The notes: generated from the sequence alone by a model not told the origin. Shown: positions 26,912-35,523, numbered from the stretch's first letter. The stretch: 64,000 nt of DNA from Candidatus Nomurabacteria bacterium (GCA_020631865.1 JACKGS010000002.1:62001-126000), one strand, 5' to 3'. Translations and numbers: made by a program.

Positions 26912-26988
26912 GGGCGATTAGCTCATTTGGCTAGAGCGCCACATTGACGTTGTGGAGGTGGGAGGTTCGAATCCTCCATCGCCCACCA
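26912..26988 (+). tRNA. tRNA-Val (GAC anticodon)
   Basis: GGGCGAT pairs with ATCGCCC. The anticodon stem-loop is CCACA-TTGACGT-TGTGG, the T-loop is TTCGAAT, the discriminator is A, and CCA is encoded. An apparent plus-strand start inside the tRNA is not used by the next gene. Confidence 0.95.
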
Positions 26989-27006
26989 AAGAGAAAGTTC
27001 TATATT

Positions 27007-27609
27007 ATGAATAAGATAGCATGTTTTGATTTAGACGGCGTTACTGTACACGAGCATCAGCCATTTAGTCAGAGGTTGATAGAAAAACAGGGAAGCGACA
27101 TCATTCCAGCTGTGAATGATTTCTTTGAGAGCCATTTTGGTAAAGTTATGACTGGGTCAGCCGGATTAATAGAAAGTCTTGAGCCATATTTAGAACGATT
27201 TCACTGGAGTGGTGATGTAGCAAGCTTGCTTAGTTTCTGGTTTGATGGAGAGAAGTCTCCTAATAATGAAGTCCTGAATATTGTAGAGAGTATTCGTAGC
27301 CGTGATATTGCTACGTATCTAGTGACTGATAATCCCAAGGAAAGAGTGGTTGAATACTGGGAGGATTTTCTGGGCCAATATTTTGCTGGAAGATATGTAT
27401 CTGGGGAGACTGGTTTAAAAAAGAGTAAAGTGGCCCTATGGGATATGATAGCCAAGGAATCTGGCGTAGTAAAAGAAGCCATCTTCTTTACTGATGATGA
27501 CGAAGAGAATATCAAAATTGCACGATTCGCAGGCGTACATGCAGTTTTATTCACTGGTGCACAAAAGTTAAACGAGGATTTAACAGAATTTTTGAGTAAT
27601 GAATCCTAA
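27007..27609 (+). CDS. HAD-superfamily hydrolase
   Basis: Motif I is CFDLDGVTVHE (DxDG), motif II is TYLVTDNP, motif III lysine lies in the GETGLKKSKVAL region, and motif IV is FTDDDEENI. At 200 residues with a helical cap inserted after motif I, it is a small phosphatase-like HAD protein. The substrate is unknown. The start is ATG 27007, just after tRNA-Val. The gene overlaps the following kinase by 11 bases, implying coupling. Confidence 0.82.
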   Translation: MNKIACFDLDGVTVHEHQPFSQRLIEKQGSDIIPAVNDFFESHFGKVMTGSAGLIESLEPYLERFHWSGDVASLLSFWFDGEKSPNNEVLNIVESIRSRDIATYLVTDNPKERVVEYWEDFLGQYFAGRYVSGETGLKKSKVALWDMIAKESGVVKEAIFFTDDDEENIKIARFAGVHAVLFTGAQKLNEDLTEFLSNES

Positions 27610-28546
27610 GACAAAACTAAATGATGATGAAATACGAAGGATTTGTCATAGACATGGAATTAAATATAAAAGTCACGAGAGAATAACTACTGGATTTAGT
27701 CATGAGGTACATCGCCTGAATGACGATTTGGTTATTAAGCTTTTTAACAAAGAAACTAAAAAGAACTACTTTGTCGAGAAGTCTATTTTGTTTGGGAATT
27801 TTCCAGCGATCAAGAAGCCGCAGTTTGTAGCTGGCTACGATCGCTTAGATAGCTTTGATAGTGAAAGGGCTTATATAATTATGAGCTATCTTGATGGAGT
27901 GTCGCTTGGTAAGGTTTGGCATAAAGTATCTGATGGGAATAGAGAAAAGTTGATTGAAGAGATTTCTAGTACCTTGAAGGCATTTCAGGCGATACCCGCT
28001 GAAAGTTTAGCTATAGATTCGCATGATAACTGGGTGGAGTATCTTTGGAATAAGGTTAATAAACTAATCTACAGATTGAAGCAAAAAGATATCATTTCGG
28101 CAGGGCGAGAAACTGATGTTATATCTGCTTTTCAGAAAGCAATTAGATATTTTGCCGAGGACGAGCCGCTGCAAACAATTTATTGGGACATTCACTTCGA
28201 TAACTTTATCGTCGATAAAGACTATAATCTGTTGGGTATTATAGATTTAGAAAATGTGAGAAGGCTACCAATAGACTATCCACTTTTTGTTATTCGTAGG
28301 CAAATGAAAGAGCCTCATAAATATCTTGCTGAAGAAGATGAAAAATATGCCAAGAAGGAAGATTATCAGAATTTATGGGGATGGTACCAAAGGTATTATC
28401 CGGAGATGTTCACCCCGAAAAATCTTGAAGAGAGGATTTTGACTTATCAATTGTTAGATGAGCTTCATCTAATGATAGATTGGAGTCATGATGCCGAGCT
28501 TAGAGAAAGTTTTGAGGATAAAATTGAAAAATTTCACAATCTCTAA
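27599..28546 (+). CDS. APH-like (aminoglycoside/choline kinase fold) phosphotransferase
   Basis: The protein-kinase-like fold has an N-lobe with HEVHRLNDDLVIKLF and the hinge IIMSYLDGVSL. The catalytic loop is YWDIHFDNFIVD (HxDxxxxN) and the metal-binding Asp is in GIIDLENV. The 315 residues fit the APH/fructosamine-kinase group. In CPR such genes usually belong to metabolism rather than resistance. Pairing with a HAD phosphatase suggests opposing action on one metabolite, which is inference only. Confidence 0.8.
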   Translation: MNPKTKLNDDEIRRICHRHGIKYKSHERITTGFSHEVHRLNDDLVIKLFNKETKKNYFVEKSILFGNFPAIKKPQFVAGYDRLDSFDSERAYIIMSYLDGVSLGKVWHKVSDGNREKLIEEISSTLKAFQAIPAESLAIDSHDNWVEYLWNKVNKLIYRLKQKDIISAGRETDVISAFQKAIRYFAEDEPLQTIYWDIHFDNFIVDKDYNLLGIIDLENVRRLPIDYPLFVIRRQMKEPHKYLAEEDEKYAKKEDYQNLWGWYQRYYPEMFTPKNLEERILTYQLLDELHLMIDWSHDAELRESFEDKIEKFHNL

Positions 28547-28556
28547 TCTGTTATGG

Positions 28557-28562
28557 TATAAT
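28557..28562 (+). promoter_or_regulatory. Extended -10 promoter for the T-box/thrS transcript
   Basis: TATGGTATAAT contains a TGn-extended -10 hexamer; transcription would begin at about 28569, at the base of the leader. Confidence 0.65.
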
Positions 28563-28568
28563 ATTTTA

Positions 28569-28728
28569 AAGTGATGAGGCGGTGTAACGAACCGTGGAGC
28601 TTCGGGAGTATGATCAGATTGCCCGTTATCAAAAGCTGATAAGAGAAAATGCTAAGGTGGAACCGTCCTGAAATATTGGACCCGAGGCACGCTAACAGAT
28701 GTAATAAAGCATCTCATGGCGTGTTTTT
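28569..28728 (+). promoter_or_regulatory. T-box riboswitch upstream of thrS
   Basis: The leader contains AAGGTGGAACCG (28653-28664), the T-box antiterminator sequence. Its UGGA bulge is complementary to the 3' UCCA of this genome's tRNA-Thr (discriminator U). It ends in a terminator stem (CACGC...GATG / CATC...GCGTG, then TTTTT; 28688-28728). Uncharged tRNA-Thr should pair with the bulge and allow read-through into thrS. A tentative specifier is ACG at 28587-28589, matching tRNA-Thr(CGU), but stem I is short and I could not fold it with certainty. Confidence 0.78.
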
Positions 28729-28754
28729 GTAATTTAATGCCAGAAAGGAATATC

Positions 28755-30602
28755 ATGGCAGATCAGAATAATGAACAACTTCATGCGATGCGACATAGTT
28801 TGGCGCATATTATGGCGACTGCGGTGACGAGAATTTGGCCAGAGGCAAAGTTGGGTGTTGGTCCGGTGGTAGAAAATGGTTTTTATTATGATATTGATAT
28901 TCCAGATGTAACAATTTCTACTGATGATTTTAAGCGTATTGAAAAAGAGATGATTAAAGTTATCAATCAGAAGCAGGTGTTTGAGCGATCTGAAAAAACT
29001 ATTGATGAAGCTTTGGAGTGGGCAAAGTCTGCTAAGCAGCCGTATAAAGAGGAGCTTTTGAATGATTTAAAGCGTTCTGGCACCACGGTAGCTAAAGATT
29101 TAAATGCTGATGAGTTGGGTACGATTGCCAATGGTAATTCTGCCGTTGATAATGTTTCATTCTATACAAATAGTAATTTTACAGATCTTTGTCGTGGTCC
29201 ACATGTTGAAAGTACTGGTAAAGTTGGCGCCTTCAAGCTAATGCGTATCGCTGGTGCTTATTGGCGTGGTAAAGAGGGTAATCCTCAGATGCAGCGGCTT
29301 TACGGCGTGGCTTTTGATACTAAAGAGGAATTGAACAATCATCTTCAGATGCTGGAAGAAGCAAAGAAGCGAGACCATCGTAAACTTGGTCAAGAACTGG
29401 ACATATTTGTTATCTCAGATCTAGTTGGTCCTGGTTTGCCATTATTTACGCCCAGAGGAACGATATTACGCAAAGAATTAGTGAAGTATTCAGAAGAATT
29501 GCAAAGAAGCGTTGGCTACGAAGAGACATGGAATCCTCATATGACTAGAGTGGAGCTATATAAAACATCCGGTCATTACGATAAGTATCCGGAGCGTTTC
29601 GATGTCTCAAGCGTTGAATCTGAGGACAAGTTTATGCTCAAGCCTATGAATTGTCCGCATCACACTCAAATATATGCCTCTAAACCACGAAGCTACCGTG
29701 ATTTACCTATACGTTATATGGAAACTACTACAATGTACCGTGATGAAAAGAGTGGTGAGCTACATGGATTATCTCGTGTAAGATCTCTTACTCAAGATGA
29801 CTCTCATGCATTTGTAAGGCACGACCAGATCGAAGATGAGATGCGTGGAATATTAAGCATAGTAAAAAGGATGTATCAGACATTGGGCTTAGAGTTGAGC
29901 GTCGACCTTTCGTTCCGTGACGATGGAGATAATTATTTTGGCGACAAAAAAGCATGGGATGATGCTCAGGCTATTATTGAAAATATCGCCAAAGAAGAAG
30001 AGTTAAATTATAAAATTGAATTAGGTGAAGCGGCATTTTATGGGCCGAAGATAGATATATATGTATCAGATGCACTTGGTAGAAAATGGCAGTGTGCTAC
30101 TGTTCAACTAGATTATGTGCAACCAGAGCGCTTTGAATTAGAGTACACAGATGAAAATGGCGAAAAGAAGCGACCAGCCATGGTGCATAAAGCCATACTG
30201 GGGTCAATTGAGCGCTTCTTGAGTGTGTATATAGAACATACCGCTGGAAGATTTCCAATTTGGCTTGCACCAGAGCAGCTGAGAATACTGCAAGTAAAGG
30301 ATTCACCAGAAATTGAAAACTTTGTTGATGAAATTACAGCACTTGCAAAAGCCAGTGGTGTTAGAGTTGAGGTCGACAGAGCAAATGATTCTATCAGTAA
30401 AAAAATCCGTAATTCTCAACTCATGAAGGTGCCGTATGTATTGGTTATTGGTGAAAAAGAATTAGAAACAAGAAGAGTTACACCTAGAACAAGGTTAGAT
30501 TTAGTTAATGATGACCATACTGATAGTGAGTATGCATTTGAGGACTTTATTTTAGGTATTGTAAGAGAATCAAAAGATCGATCGGCGAAGTCATCGCTGT
30601 AA
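28755..30602 (+). CDS. thrS: Threonyl-tRNA synthetase
   Basis: The N2 editing-type domain begins at once (HAMRHSLAHIMATAV), so the usual N-terminal TGS domain is absent. The catalytic core has motif 1 region ...GLPLFTPRGTILRKEL, the zinc-site Cys in LKPMNCPHHTQIY, motif 2 MYRDEKSGELHGLSRVRSL and motif 3 HKAILGSIERFL. A C-terminal anticodon-binding domain follows (EQLRILQVKDSPEIENFVDE). The start ATG 28755 has AAAGGAAT upstream; an upstream frame start would lie within the terminator. Regulation is by the T-box leader. Confidence 0.95.
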   Translation: MADQNNEQLHAMRHSLAHIMATAVTRIWPEAKLGVGPVVENGFYYDIDIPDVTISTDDFKRIEKEMIKVINQKQVFERSEKTIDEALEWAKSAKQPYKEELLNDLKRSGTTVAKDLNADELGTIANGNSAVDNVSFYTNSNFTDLCRGPHVESTGKVGAFKLMRIAGAYWRGKEGNPQMQRLYGVAFDTKEELNNHLQMLEEAKKRDHRKLGQELDIFVISDLVGPGLPLFTPRGTILRKELVKYSEELQRSVGYEETWNPHMTRVELYKTSGHYDKYPERFDVSSVESEDKFMLKPMNCPHHTQIYASKPRSYRDLPIRYMETTTMYRDEKSGELHGLSRVRSLTQDDSHAFVRHDQIEDEMRGILSIVKRMYQTLGLELSVDLSFRDDGDNYFGDKKAWDDAQAIIENIAKEEELNYKIELGEAAFYGPKIDIYVSDALGRKWQCATVQLDYVQPERFELEYTDENGEKKRPAMVHKAILGSIERFLSVYIEHTAGRFPIWLAPEQLRILQVKDSPEIENFVDEITALAKASGVRVEVDRANDSISKKIRNSQLMKVPYVLVIGEKELETRRVTPRTRLDLVNDDHTDSEYAFEDFILGIVRESKDRSAKSSL

Positions 30603-30604
30603 AG

Positions 30605-30610
30605 TATAAT
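30605..30610 (+). promoter_or_regulatory. -10 element of a leaderless transcript
   Basis: TATAAT is followed by TGGGT and ATG 30616, so the mRNA should begin at or next to the start codon. Confidence 0.55.
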
Positions 30611-30615
30611 TGGGT

Positions 30616-30933
30616 ATGTGTGGTTCATTCGGATATAAAGTCAAGGAGTTAGTAGTTAGCATACCGTTTGGAAAGGTTATGACTTATGGTCAGATAGCGT
30701 CTTTGGTTGGTAACGCTAGGGCTGCCCGAATTGTTGGGGGTATTGCGCACTATGGTGACCCAGATATTCCTTGGCATAGGGTTGTGAACAAGAAGGGTGG
30801 CTTAGCTTCCGGATACCCTGGTGGAAGATTGGCGCATAAGTGTCACTTAGAGTCCGAGGGTATTGAGTTTATTGAACATAATGACGAGTATTTTCTAGAT
30901 ATTGAACAACTTTTATGGTGGCCTAAAAAATGA
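30616..30933 (+). CDS. Alkyltransferase-like (ATL) DNA-repair protein
   Basis: This is a 105-residue version of the DNA-binding domain of O6-alkylguanine-DNA alkyltransferase. YGQIASLVGNARAARIVGG is the recognition helix with the arginine finger. The active-site PCHRV is replaced by PWHRV, the change that defines ATL proteins: they flip and bind alkylated guanines without transferring the alkyl group and hand them to nucleotide excision repair. No N-terminal Ada-like domain is present. ATG 30616 is preferred because of the adjacent -10 element. It overlaps miaA by 4 bases (ATGA). Confidence 0.9.
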   Translation: MCGSFGYKVKELVVSIPFGKVMTYGQIASLVGNARAARIVGGIAHYGDPDIPWHRVVNKKGGLASGYPGGRLAHKCHLESEGIEFIEHNDEYFLDIEQLLWWPKK

Positions 30934-31844
30934 AACAGCATTTAAATACCAAGTATCAAATATCAAACACACCACCACTGGTGGTGATTGTTGGTGAGAC
31001 TGCTAGCGGTAAGACTAAGGCTGGGATAGAGGTTGCTCAAAGAATAAATGGTGAAATTATTTGCGCAGACTCCAGGACTGTATACAAATATATGAATGTT
31101 GGCACAGCCAAGCCGACTGATTCGGAACAAAAGTTGATTCAACACCACTTGATTGATGTGGTTGAGCCGAACCAAAAGTTTAGTGCGGCTAAATTTAAGT
31201 CCTTGGCTGAAAAATGTATTCAAGATATCCAAAAGCGTGGAAAAATACCAATCGTTGTAGGTGGTACCGGTCTGTATGTTGATGCATTGTTGTATAATTT
31301 TCAATTTAATACTAGGCCAGATGAAGCATATCGAGCACAATTATTACAGATGAACGATGCAGAACTTACTACACTATTGCATACAAAAAATATTGATATA
31401 ACTCACCTGAATACAAAAAATAGAAGGCATGTGATTCGAGCAATTGAGCGAGAAGGCGAAGTGCCGCAAGACATGATTTTACGAGAAAATACGATTATTC
31501 TTGGTCTTAGACTTGAGCGTAATGTGTTAAAATCTCGAATTCGAATGAGAGTTGAACAAATGTTTGTTGATGGGTTTGTTGATGAAGTGGCGCAACTTGT
31601 CAAAATGTATGGCTGGGAGAATGAATCGATGTCCGGTATTGGCTATCGAGTTGTTCGTGGCTATCTAGAAGGGAGTGCCACGCCGGAAGAAGCAAAAGAG
31701 GCGTTTATCCGCAGAGATATATCTTTGGCAAAGCGCCAACGAACGTGGTTTAAGCGTAACCCAAATATTAAATGGTTTGATGACGCTGGTCTACTGATTG
31801 ATAAGGCGGTCGAATTTGCTGATGGTTTCAATTACAATAACTAG
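30930..31844 (+). CDS. miaA: tRNA dimethylallyltransferase MiaA
   Basis: It adds the dimethylallyl group to A37 of tRNAs reading UNN codons. VIVGETASGKTKAGIEVA is the P-loop, ICADSRTVYKYMNVGTAKP holds the catalytic Asp and substrate site, and IPIVVGGTGLYVDALLYNF and the C-terminal KRQRTWFKRN are characteristic. Length (304 aa) is normal. The start overlaps the preceding stop as ATGA, and the stop touches the murT start, so atl-miaA-murT-gatD look like one operon. Confidence 0.95.
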   Translation: MKQHLNTKYQISNTPPLVVIVGETASGKTKAGIEVAQRINGEIICADSRTVYKYMNVGTAKPTDSEQKLIQHHLIDVVEPNQKFSAAKFKSLAEKCIQDIQKRGKIPIVVGGTGLYVDALLYNFQFNTRPDEAYRAQLLQMNDAELTTLLHTKNIDITHLNTKNRRHVIRAIEREGEVPQDMILRENTIILGLRLERNVLKSRIRMRVEQMFVDGFVDEVAQLVKMYGWENESMSGIGYRVVRGYLEGSATPEEAKEAFIRRDISLAKRQRTWFKRNPNIKWFDDAGLLIDKAVEFADGFNYNN

Positions 31845-31846
31845 TG

Positions 31847-33133
31847 ATGTATATAAGATTATTAGTATTTATAAATAAATTGTTAATACGACTTCTTCGG
31901 ACGATTGGTAGGAGTGGTTCAGCGCTTCCCGGTTTATTGATTGAAAGACTTTGTCCAAATTTCCTAGATACCATACTTGCTGATGTCCAGGATAAGGTGA
32001 TTTTAATTACTGGAACCAATGGGAAGACTACAACAACAAAGATGTTGGTCGAGGGCTTGAGATCAAGTGGATCTCGTGTGGTGACTAATAGTACTGGTAG
32101 TAATATGACCAGAGGTCTAATATCGGCACTGATAGAAGATATGACATATTCAGGAAGACTAAAGCCAACGGATTGGTTTGTCTTTGAGATGGATGAGGCG
32201 TACTCACCAATTTTTACAAAAAATTTAAAACCAAAACTATTACTAGCATTAAACGTACTTCGGGATCAGTTGGATAGATATGGCGAGTTGGATCAGACTG
32301 CGAGATTGATTGAAGAGACTTCTATGAGTGTAGATGTATTTATTTACAATTGCCTCGACCCTCTGTTGGTCAAAATAGGCGACAAGTTAACGAACGGGGG
32401 TAGGCCGTGTTTTGGCTTTGGTGTTTCTGAGAAGCTTCTCTCCGCGGTATTAAACGAAGAATCAATTCATGGTAATGTTGTAAACTATTCTACGCCTGAC
32501 GTAATTCTTGAGTCAGCTGAAGAAGGTGATCAAGCGCAGGCTATCAGTATTTATTCAAACAGCAAGTCACAGGGTTACATATTGCCAGTCAAGGGTTTTC
32601 ATAATGCATTAAACGGGCTGGCCGTTTATGCAACGCTAAAAATATTAACTAGCAATGAGGATAAGTTAGATATGGCCATGAAAGGTATTGCTGATATGCC
32701 CATCCCTTTTGGGAGAGGTGAGATGCTTAATTTTGGGAATAAGAATATAACTGTAGCATTAGTTAAAAACCCAAGCGGCCTAACAAGTAATTTGATGACA
32801 TTTGTACAATACAGCCAACCGGAGATAGTGCTATTTGCTGTAAACGATAATTTTGCAGATGGTCGTGATGTATCATGGCTCTGGGACGTAGATTTTAGAG
32901 GTAAGATAGCAAAAAATACAACAATATATACTACTGGAGTGCGTGGTTACGATATGGCATTAAGGTTAAAGCACGATGGGTTTCATGCAGAGAATATTGA
33001 CAGCATAGATGCAGCCATCTCTAAGATAATGGGCTCGAATAGCAACAATATCGTTGTCATTCCCACATATACGGCCCTGTTTACGGTCCGTTCTTCTTTA
33101 TCTAAGTTTGGAAAGGTGCCACGTATATGGTAG
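31847..33133 (+). CDS. murT: Lipid II isoglutaminyl synthase, MurT subunit
   Basis: A Mur-ligase fold of 429 residues with ITGTNGKTTTTKMLVEGL (ATP loop) and the MurT-type opening GSALPGLLIERLCPNFLD. The C-terminal domain holds ALVKNPSGLTSNL and DNFADGRDVSWLWDVDF, hallmark MurT segments. MurT activates the D-Glu carboxylate of lipid II for amidation using ammonia from GatD. The usual four-cysteine zinc ribbon in the central domain is absent (only isolated Cys remain), a reduced form. ATG 31847 or the adjoining GTG 31844 could start translation. Overlaps gatD by 7 bases. Confidence 0.9.
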   Translation: MYIRLLVFINKLLIRLLRTIGRSGSALPGLLIERLCPNFLDTILADVQDKVILITGTNGKTTTTKMLVEGLRSSGSRVVTNSTGSNMTRGLISALIEDMTYSGRLKPTDWFVFEMDEAYSPIFTKNLKPKLLLALNVLRDQLDRYGELDQTARLIEETSMSVDVFIYNCLDPLLVKIGDKLTNGGRPCFGFGVSEKLLSAVLNEESIHGNVVNYSTPDVILESAEEGDQAQAISIYSNSKSQGYILPVKGFHNALNGLAVYATLKILTSNEDKLDMAMKGIADMPIPFGRGEMLNFGNKNITVALVKNPSGLTSNLMTFVQYSQPEIVLFAVNDNFADGRDVSWLWDVDFRGKIAKNTTIYTTGVRGYDMALRLKHDGFHAENIDSIDAAISKIMGSNSNNIVVIPTYTALFTVRSSLSKFGKVPRIW

Positions 33134-33849
33134 ATAAAGTCATTAATGTAGGTCACTTATATCCTAAGCAAATGAATGTCTATGGTGATATGGGTAATAT
33201 CATAACCCTTAAATACCGTTTAGAGAGTCGTGGGATAGGCTTTAGATACTTTGCGGTAGATTCACTTAAAGAGATGAAGAGGGTGAATCTGGATATTGTT
33301 ATTGGTGGCGGTGGCCAGGACTCTAATCAAGATACTGTGCAAAGCGATATTATTAAAAATTCAGAAATATTAATCCAAGAGTGCAACGATGGATTGGTTG
33401 GGCTGATGATATGTGGTATGTATCAGCTACTGGGTAACAAATTTGTTACGAGTGAAGGGAGTGTTATTAAAGGAGCCGGATTGCTGGACATTGATACGGT
33501 AGCGGGTCGAGAACGTTTGATTGGCAATGTTGTTGTGGACTCGTCTTTTGGTGAGCTTGTTGGTTTTGAAAATCATTCTGGTAAAACATATCTTGGTGAT
33601 CACGTAGAGTCTCTTGGTAGAGTAGTTAAGGGCGCTGGCAACAATGGGGAAGACGGTACGGAGGGTGTAGTATATAAAAACTTTTTCGGAAGCTATATGC
33701 ATGGACCCCTGCTAGCTAAGAACCCCAGGCTAGCTGACGAGCTCATTAAACGGTCTATATTAAGAAAGTATAACAATGTAAAACTGTCCGGGCTGGATGA
33801 CGCCTTGGAGTATGCTGCGCATAAAATTGCCAAGGGTCGCCCAAGATAG
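33127..33849 (+). CDS. gatD: Lipid II isoglutaminyl synthase, GatD glutaminase subunit
   Basis: A class I glutamine amidotransferase of the CobB/CobQ-like type: LYPKQMNVYGDMGNIITL at the N-terminus, IGGGGQDSNQD, nucleophile Cys in LMICGMYQLLG (about residue 98), GFENHSGKTYLG and catalytic His in YMHGPLLAKNP (about residue 192). It supplies ammonia to MurT; the pair converts D-Glu to D-iGln in peptidoglycan. Adjacent, overlapping and in the canonical murT-gatD order. Confidence 0.93.
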   Translation: MVDKVINVGHLYPKQMNVYGDMGNIITLKYRLESRGIGFRYFAVDSLKEMKRVNLDIVIGGGGQDSNQDTVQSDIIKNSEILIQECNDGLVGLMICGMYQLLGNKFVTSEGSVIKGAGLLDIDTVAGRERLIGNVVVDSSFGELVGFENHSGKTYLGDHVESLGRVVKGAGNNGEDGTEGVVYKNFFGSYMHGPLLAKNPRLADELIKRSILRKYNNVKLSGLDDALEYAAHKIAKGRPR

Positions 33850-33907
33850 ACCGTCGATTGGTCAGTAAGCTAGTAGTACTTGAATAAATTTGTTACACTT
33901 ATATGTA

Positions 33908-34510
33908 ATGATTGAGCAGTTATTTGGTTCGAAGACAAGGGTGAAGCTACTACAGCTATTTTTAGCCAATCCAGGAAGATCATTTTATGTTAGGGAGATG
34001 ACTCGTAAGATTGATGAACAAATTAATTCAGTACGAAGAGAGCTATCCAATCTACTTGGAATTGGAATTATCAAATCAGACAGCGTAAATAATAAATTGT
34101 ATTACGAGGTCAATCAAGGATACAAACACTTCAAAGCCTTGCAGTCTATCTTTTCGGTAGAGCTTCCGCAACAGGATATATCTCCTGCATCGCAGGGTGA
34201 CCTACTTAAAAGATTACAAACAGTAGGTTCTTTTGATGTTGTAATTACTGCAGGTAGCTTGGTTGGTTCAGAGTCATCTGATGTAGATTTAATACTAGTC
34301 GGCTCTAGTAATAAGCAAAAGCTAGAGAAGCTAATTAAAACAATAGAGCTAGAAGAGGGTTCTGCGGTAAGGTATACAGTTTTGCCTCCCAGTGAATTTA
34401 AGTATCGCCTTGAGATCAAGGATCGTTTCATGAGTACCGTCCTGAATGGAAAGTTCGCCATATTAAATGACGAAAGTGGTGTACTAAGGAAGTTTTTAGA
34501 AGTAAATTAG
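33908..34510 (+). CDS. HTH regulator fused to a nucleotidyltransferase-like domain
   Basis: An N-terminal winged helix (MIEQLFGSKTRVKLLQLFL...FYVREMTRKIDEQINSVRRELSNL, about residues 1-75) resembles ArsR/MarR-like DNA-binding domains. The C-terminal half holds TAGSLVGSESSDVDLILVG, the GS...DxD core of MNT/HEPN-type nucleotidyltransferases. Such fusions occur in archaea and CPR and may be autoregulated antitoxin-like proteins, but no partner HEPN toxin gene is next to it. ATG 33908 is chosen over the TTG at 33890. Confidence 0.75.
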   Translation: MIEQLFGSKTRVKLLQLFLANPGRSFYVREMTRKIDEQINSVRRELSNLLGIGIIKSDSVNNKLYYEVNQGYKHFKALQSIFSVELPQQDISPASQGDLLKRLQTVGSFDVVITAGSLVGSESSDVDLILVGSSNKQKLEKLIKTIELEEGSAVRYTVLPPSEFKYRLEIKDRFMSTVLNGKFAILNDESGVLRKFLEVN

Positions 34511-34522
34511 GAGAATATAAAG

Positions 34523-35152
34523 ATGGAAATACAATATCATGGTGCTAATGCTGTAAAATTTACAACTAAGAAGTCTAGTTTAATAGTAGATGTTGTTAGC
34601 GACATTTCTGATAACAAATTAGATTTTAAGAAAAATAACATTATCCTTGCAACCCAAGAGGCGTATAAACCAAAAATTGTGTCTGACGAACAATTTTTAA
34701 TTGATAGTCCTGGTGAGTTTGAATTTGAGGAGTTCTCTGTGAAAGGAATTCCGGCTCAGCCTCACACCTCTAGTTCTGGCGATAATTCGGCAACTATATA
34801 CAAAATTACTGTTCAAGATACTACTGTCGCTATATTGGGTAATATCACATCTAAGTTGAGCGAGGAGCAGCAAGAGGCGATTAATAGAATAGATATCGTT
34901 ATTGTGCCAGTAGGGGGTAATGGCTATACGCTAGATCCACTTGATGCCTCAAATATGGTGCGTGAAATTGAACCTAAGCTGGTTATCCCGGTGCATTATA
35001 CAGAGGATGGCTTAGACTACAGCATTCCACAGGGATCGGTGGAGGAGTTTACTAAAGAGCTTGGCGCTCCGGTGTCAGAAGAAGTGGTGGATAAGTTTAA
35101 GATCAAGGCTCTTCCCGAGCAGATGACGGTACAGATTATCAATAAATCTTAA
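34523..35152 (+). CDS. Metallo-beta-lactamase-fold protein lacking the HxHxDH site
   Basis: The sequence follows the MBL-fold UPF0173-like pattern (MEIQYHGANAVKFTTKKSSL...VDV, SPGEFEFEEFSVKGIPA, LVIPVHYTEDGLDY). The position of the THxHxDH metal motif reads ILATQEAYKP. Only the late His in VIPVHY remains. It is therefore probably catalytically inactive or uses another site. It starts 12 bases after the preceding gene, with TAGGAGA as ribosome binding site. Reduced MBL proteins of this type are frequent in CPR; the role is unknown. Confidence 0.7.
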   Translation: MEIQYHGANAVKFTTKKSSLIVDVVSDISDNKLDFKKNNIILATQEAYKPKIVSDEQFLIDSPGEFEFEEFSVKGIPAQPHTSSSGDNSATIYKITVQDTTVAILGNITSKLSEEQQEAINRIDIVIVPVGGNGYTLDPLDASNMVREIEPKLVIPVHYTEDGLDYSIPQGSVEEFTKELGAPVSEEVVDKFKIKALPEQMTVQIINKS

Positions 35153-35185
35153 GCATTATTTTAACCAAATAGGTATAAAAGAATA

Positions 35186-35213
35186 AAATAGACGGTTAAG
35201 TACCGTCTATTTT
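35186..35213. terminator. Bidirectional terminator
   Basis: AAATAGACGGT-TAAGT-ACCGTCTATTTT lies between the convergent MBL-fold gene and rpmB. Confidence 0.8.
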
Positions 35214-35242
35214 ATGGTCTCAGGCATAGGGCTAGTATTAAC

Positions 35243-35434
35243 TTACAGGATGCCTTTTTTCTTTAGCGTTCTAATTGCTTGTGTACTGAGCTTCATACTG
35301 ACTTTTTTTCCATCTAGTTCAAAAGTTTTCTTTTGAAGATTTGGCTTCCATACTTTTTTAGTGTGTCGCATAGAGAAGCTGACGTTGTTGCCAAACTGCT
35401 TTCCTTTGCCTGTTAGTTCGCATATTTGAGACAT
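35243..35434 (-). CDS. rpmB: Ribosomal protein bL28
   Basis: The 63-residue protein reads MSQICELTGKGKQFGNNVSF...RHTKKVWKPNLQKKTF and ends STQAIRTLKKKGIL, the typical bL28 pattern. An upstream GTG-type extension is not needed; ATG 35434 has AAGGTAA 6 bases before it. Large-subunit protein near the E site. Stands alone here. Confidence 0.93.
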   Translation of the reverse strand: MSQICELTGKGKQFGNNVSFSMRHTKKVWKPNLQKKTFELDGKKVSMKLSTQAIRTLKKKGIL

Positions 35435-35523
35435 ATAAATTACCTTATTAAACATTAATGATTCAATGATTAATATTACAGCTTTTTTGCACATAGGTCA
35501 AGAGGTGATACTCATGAATTCAT

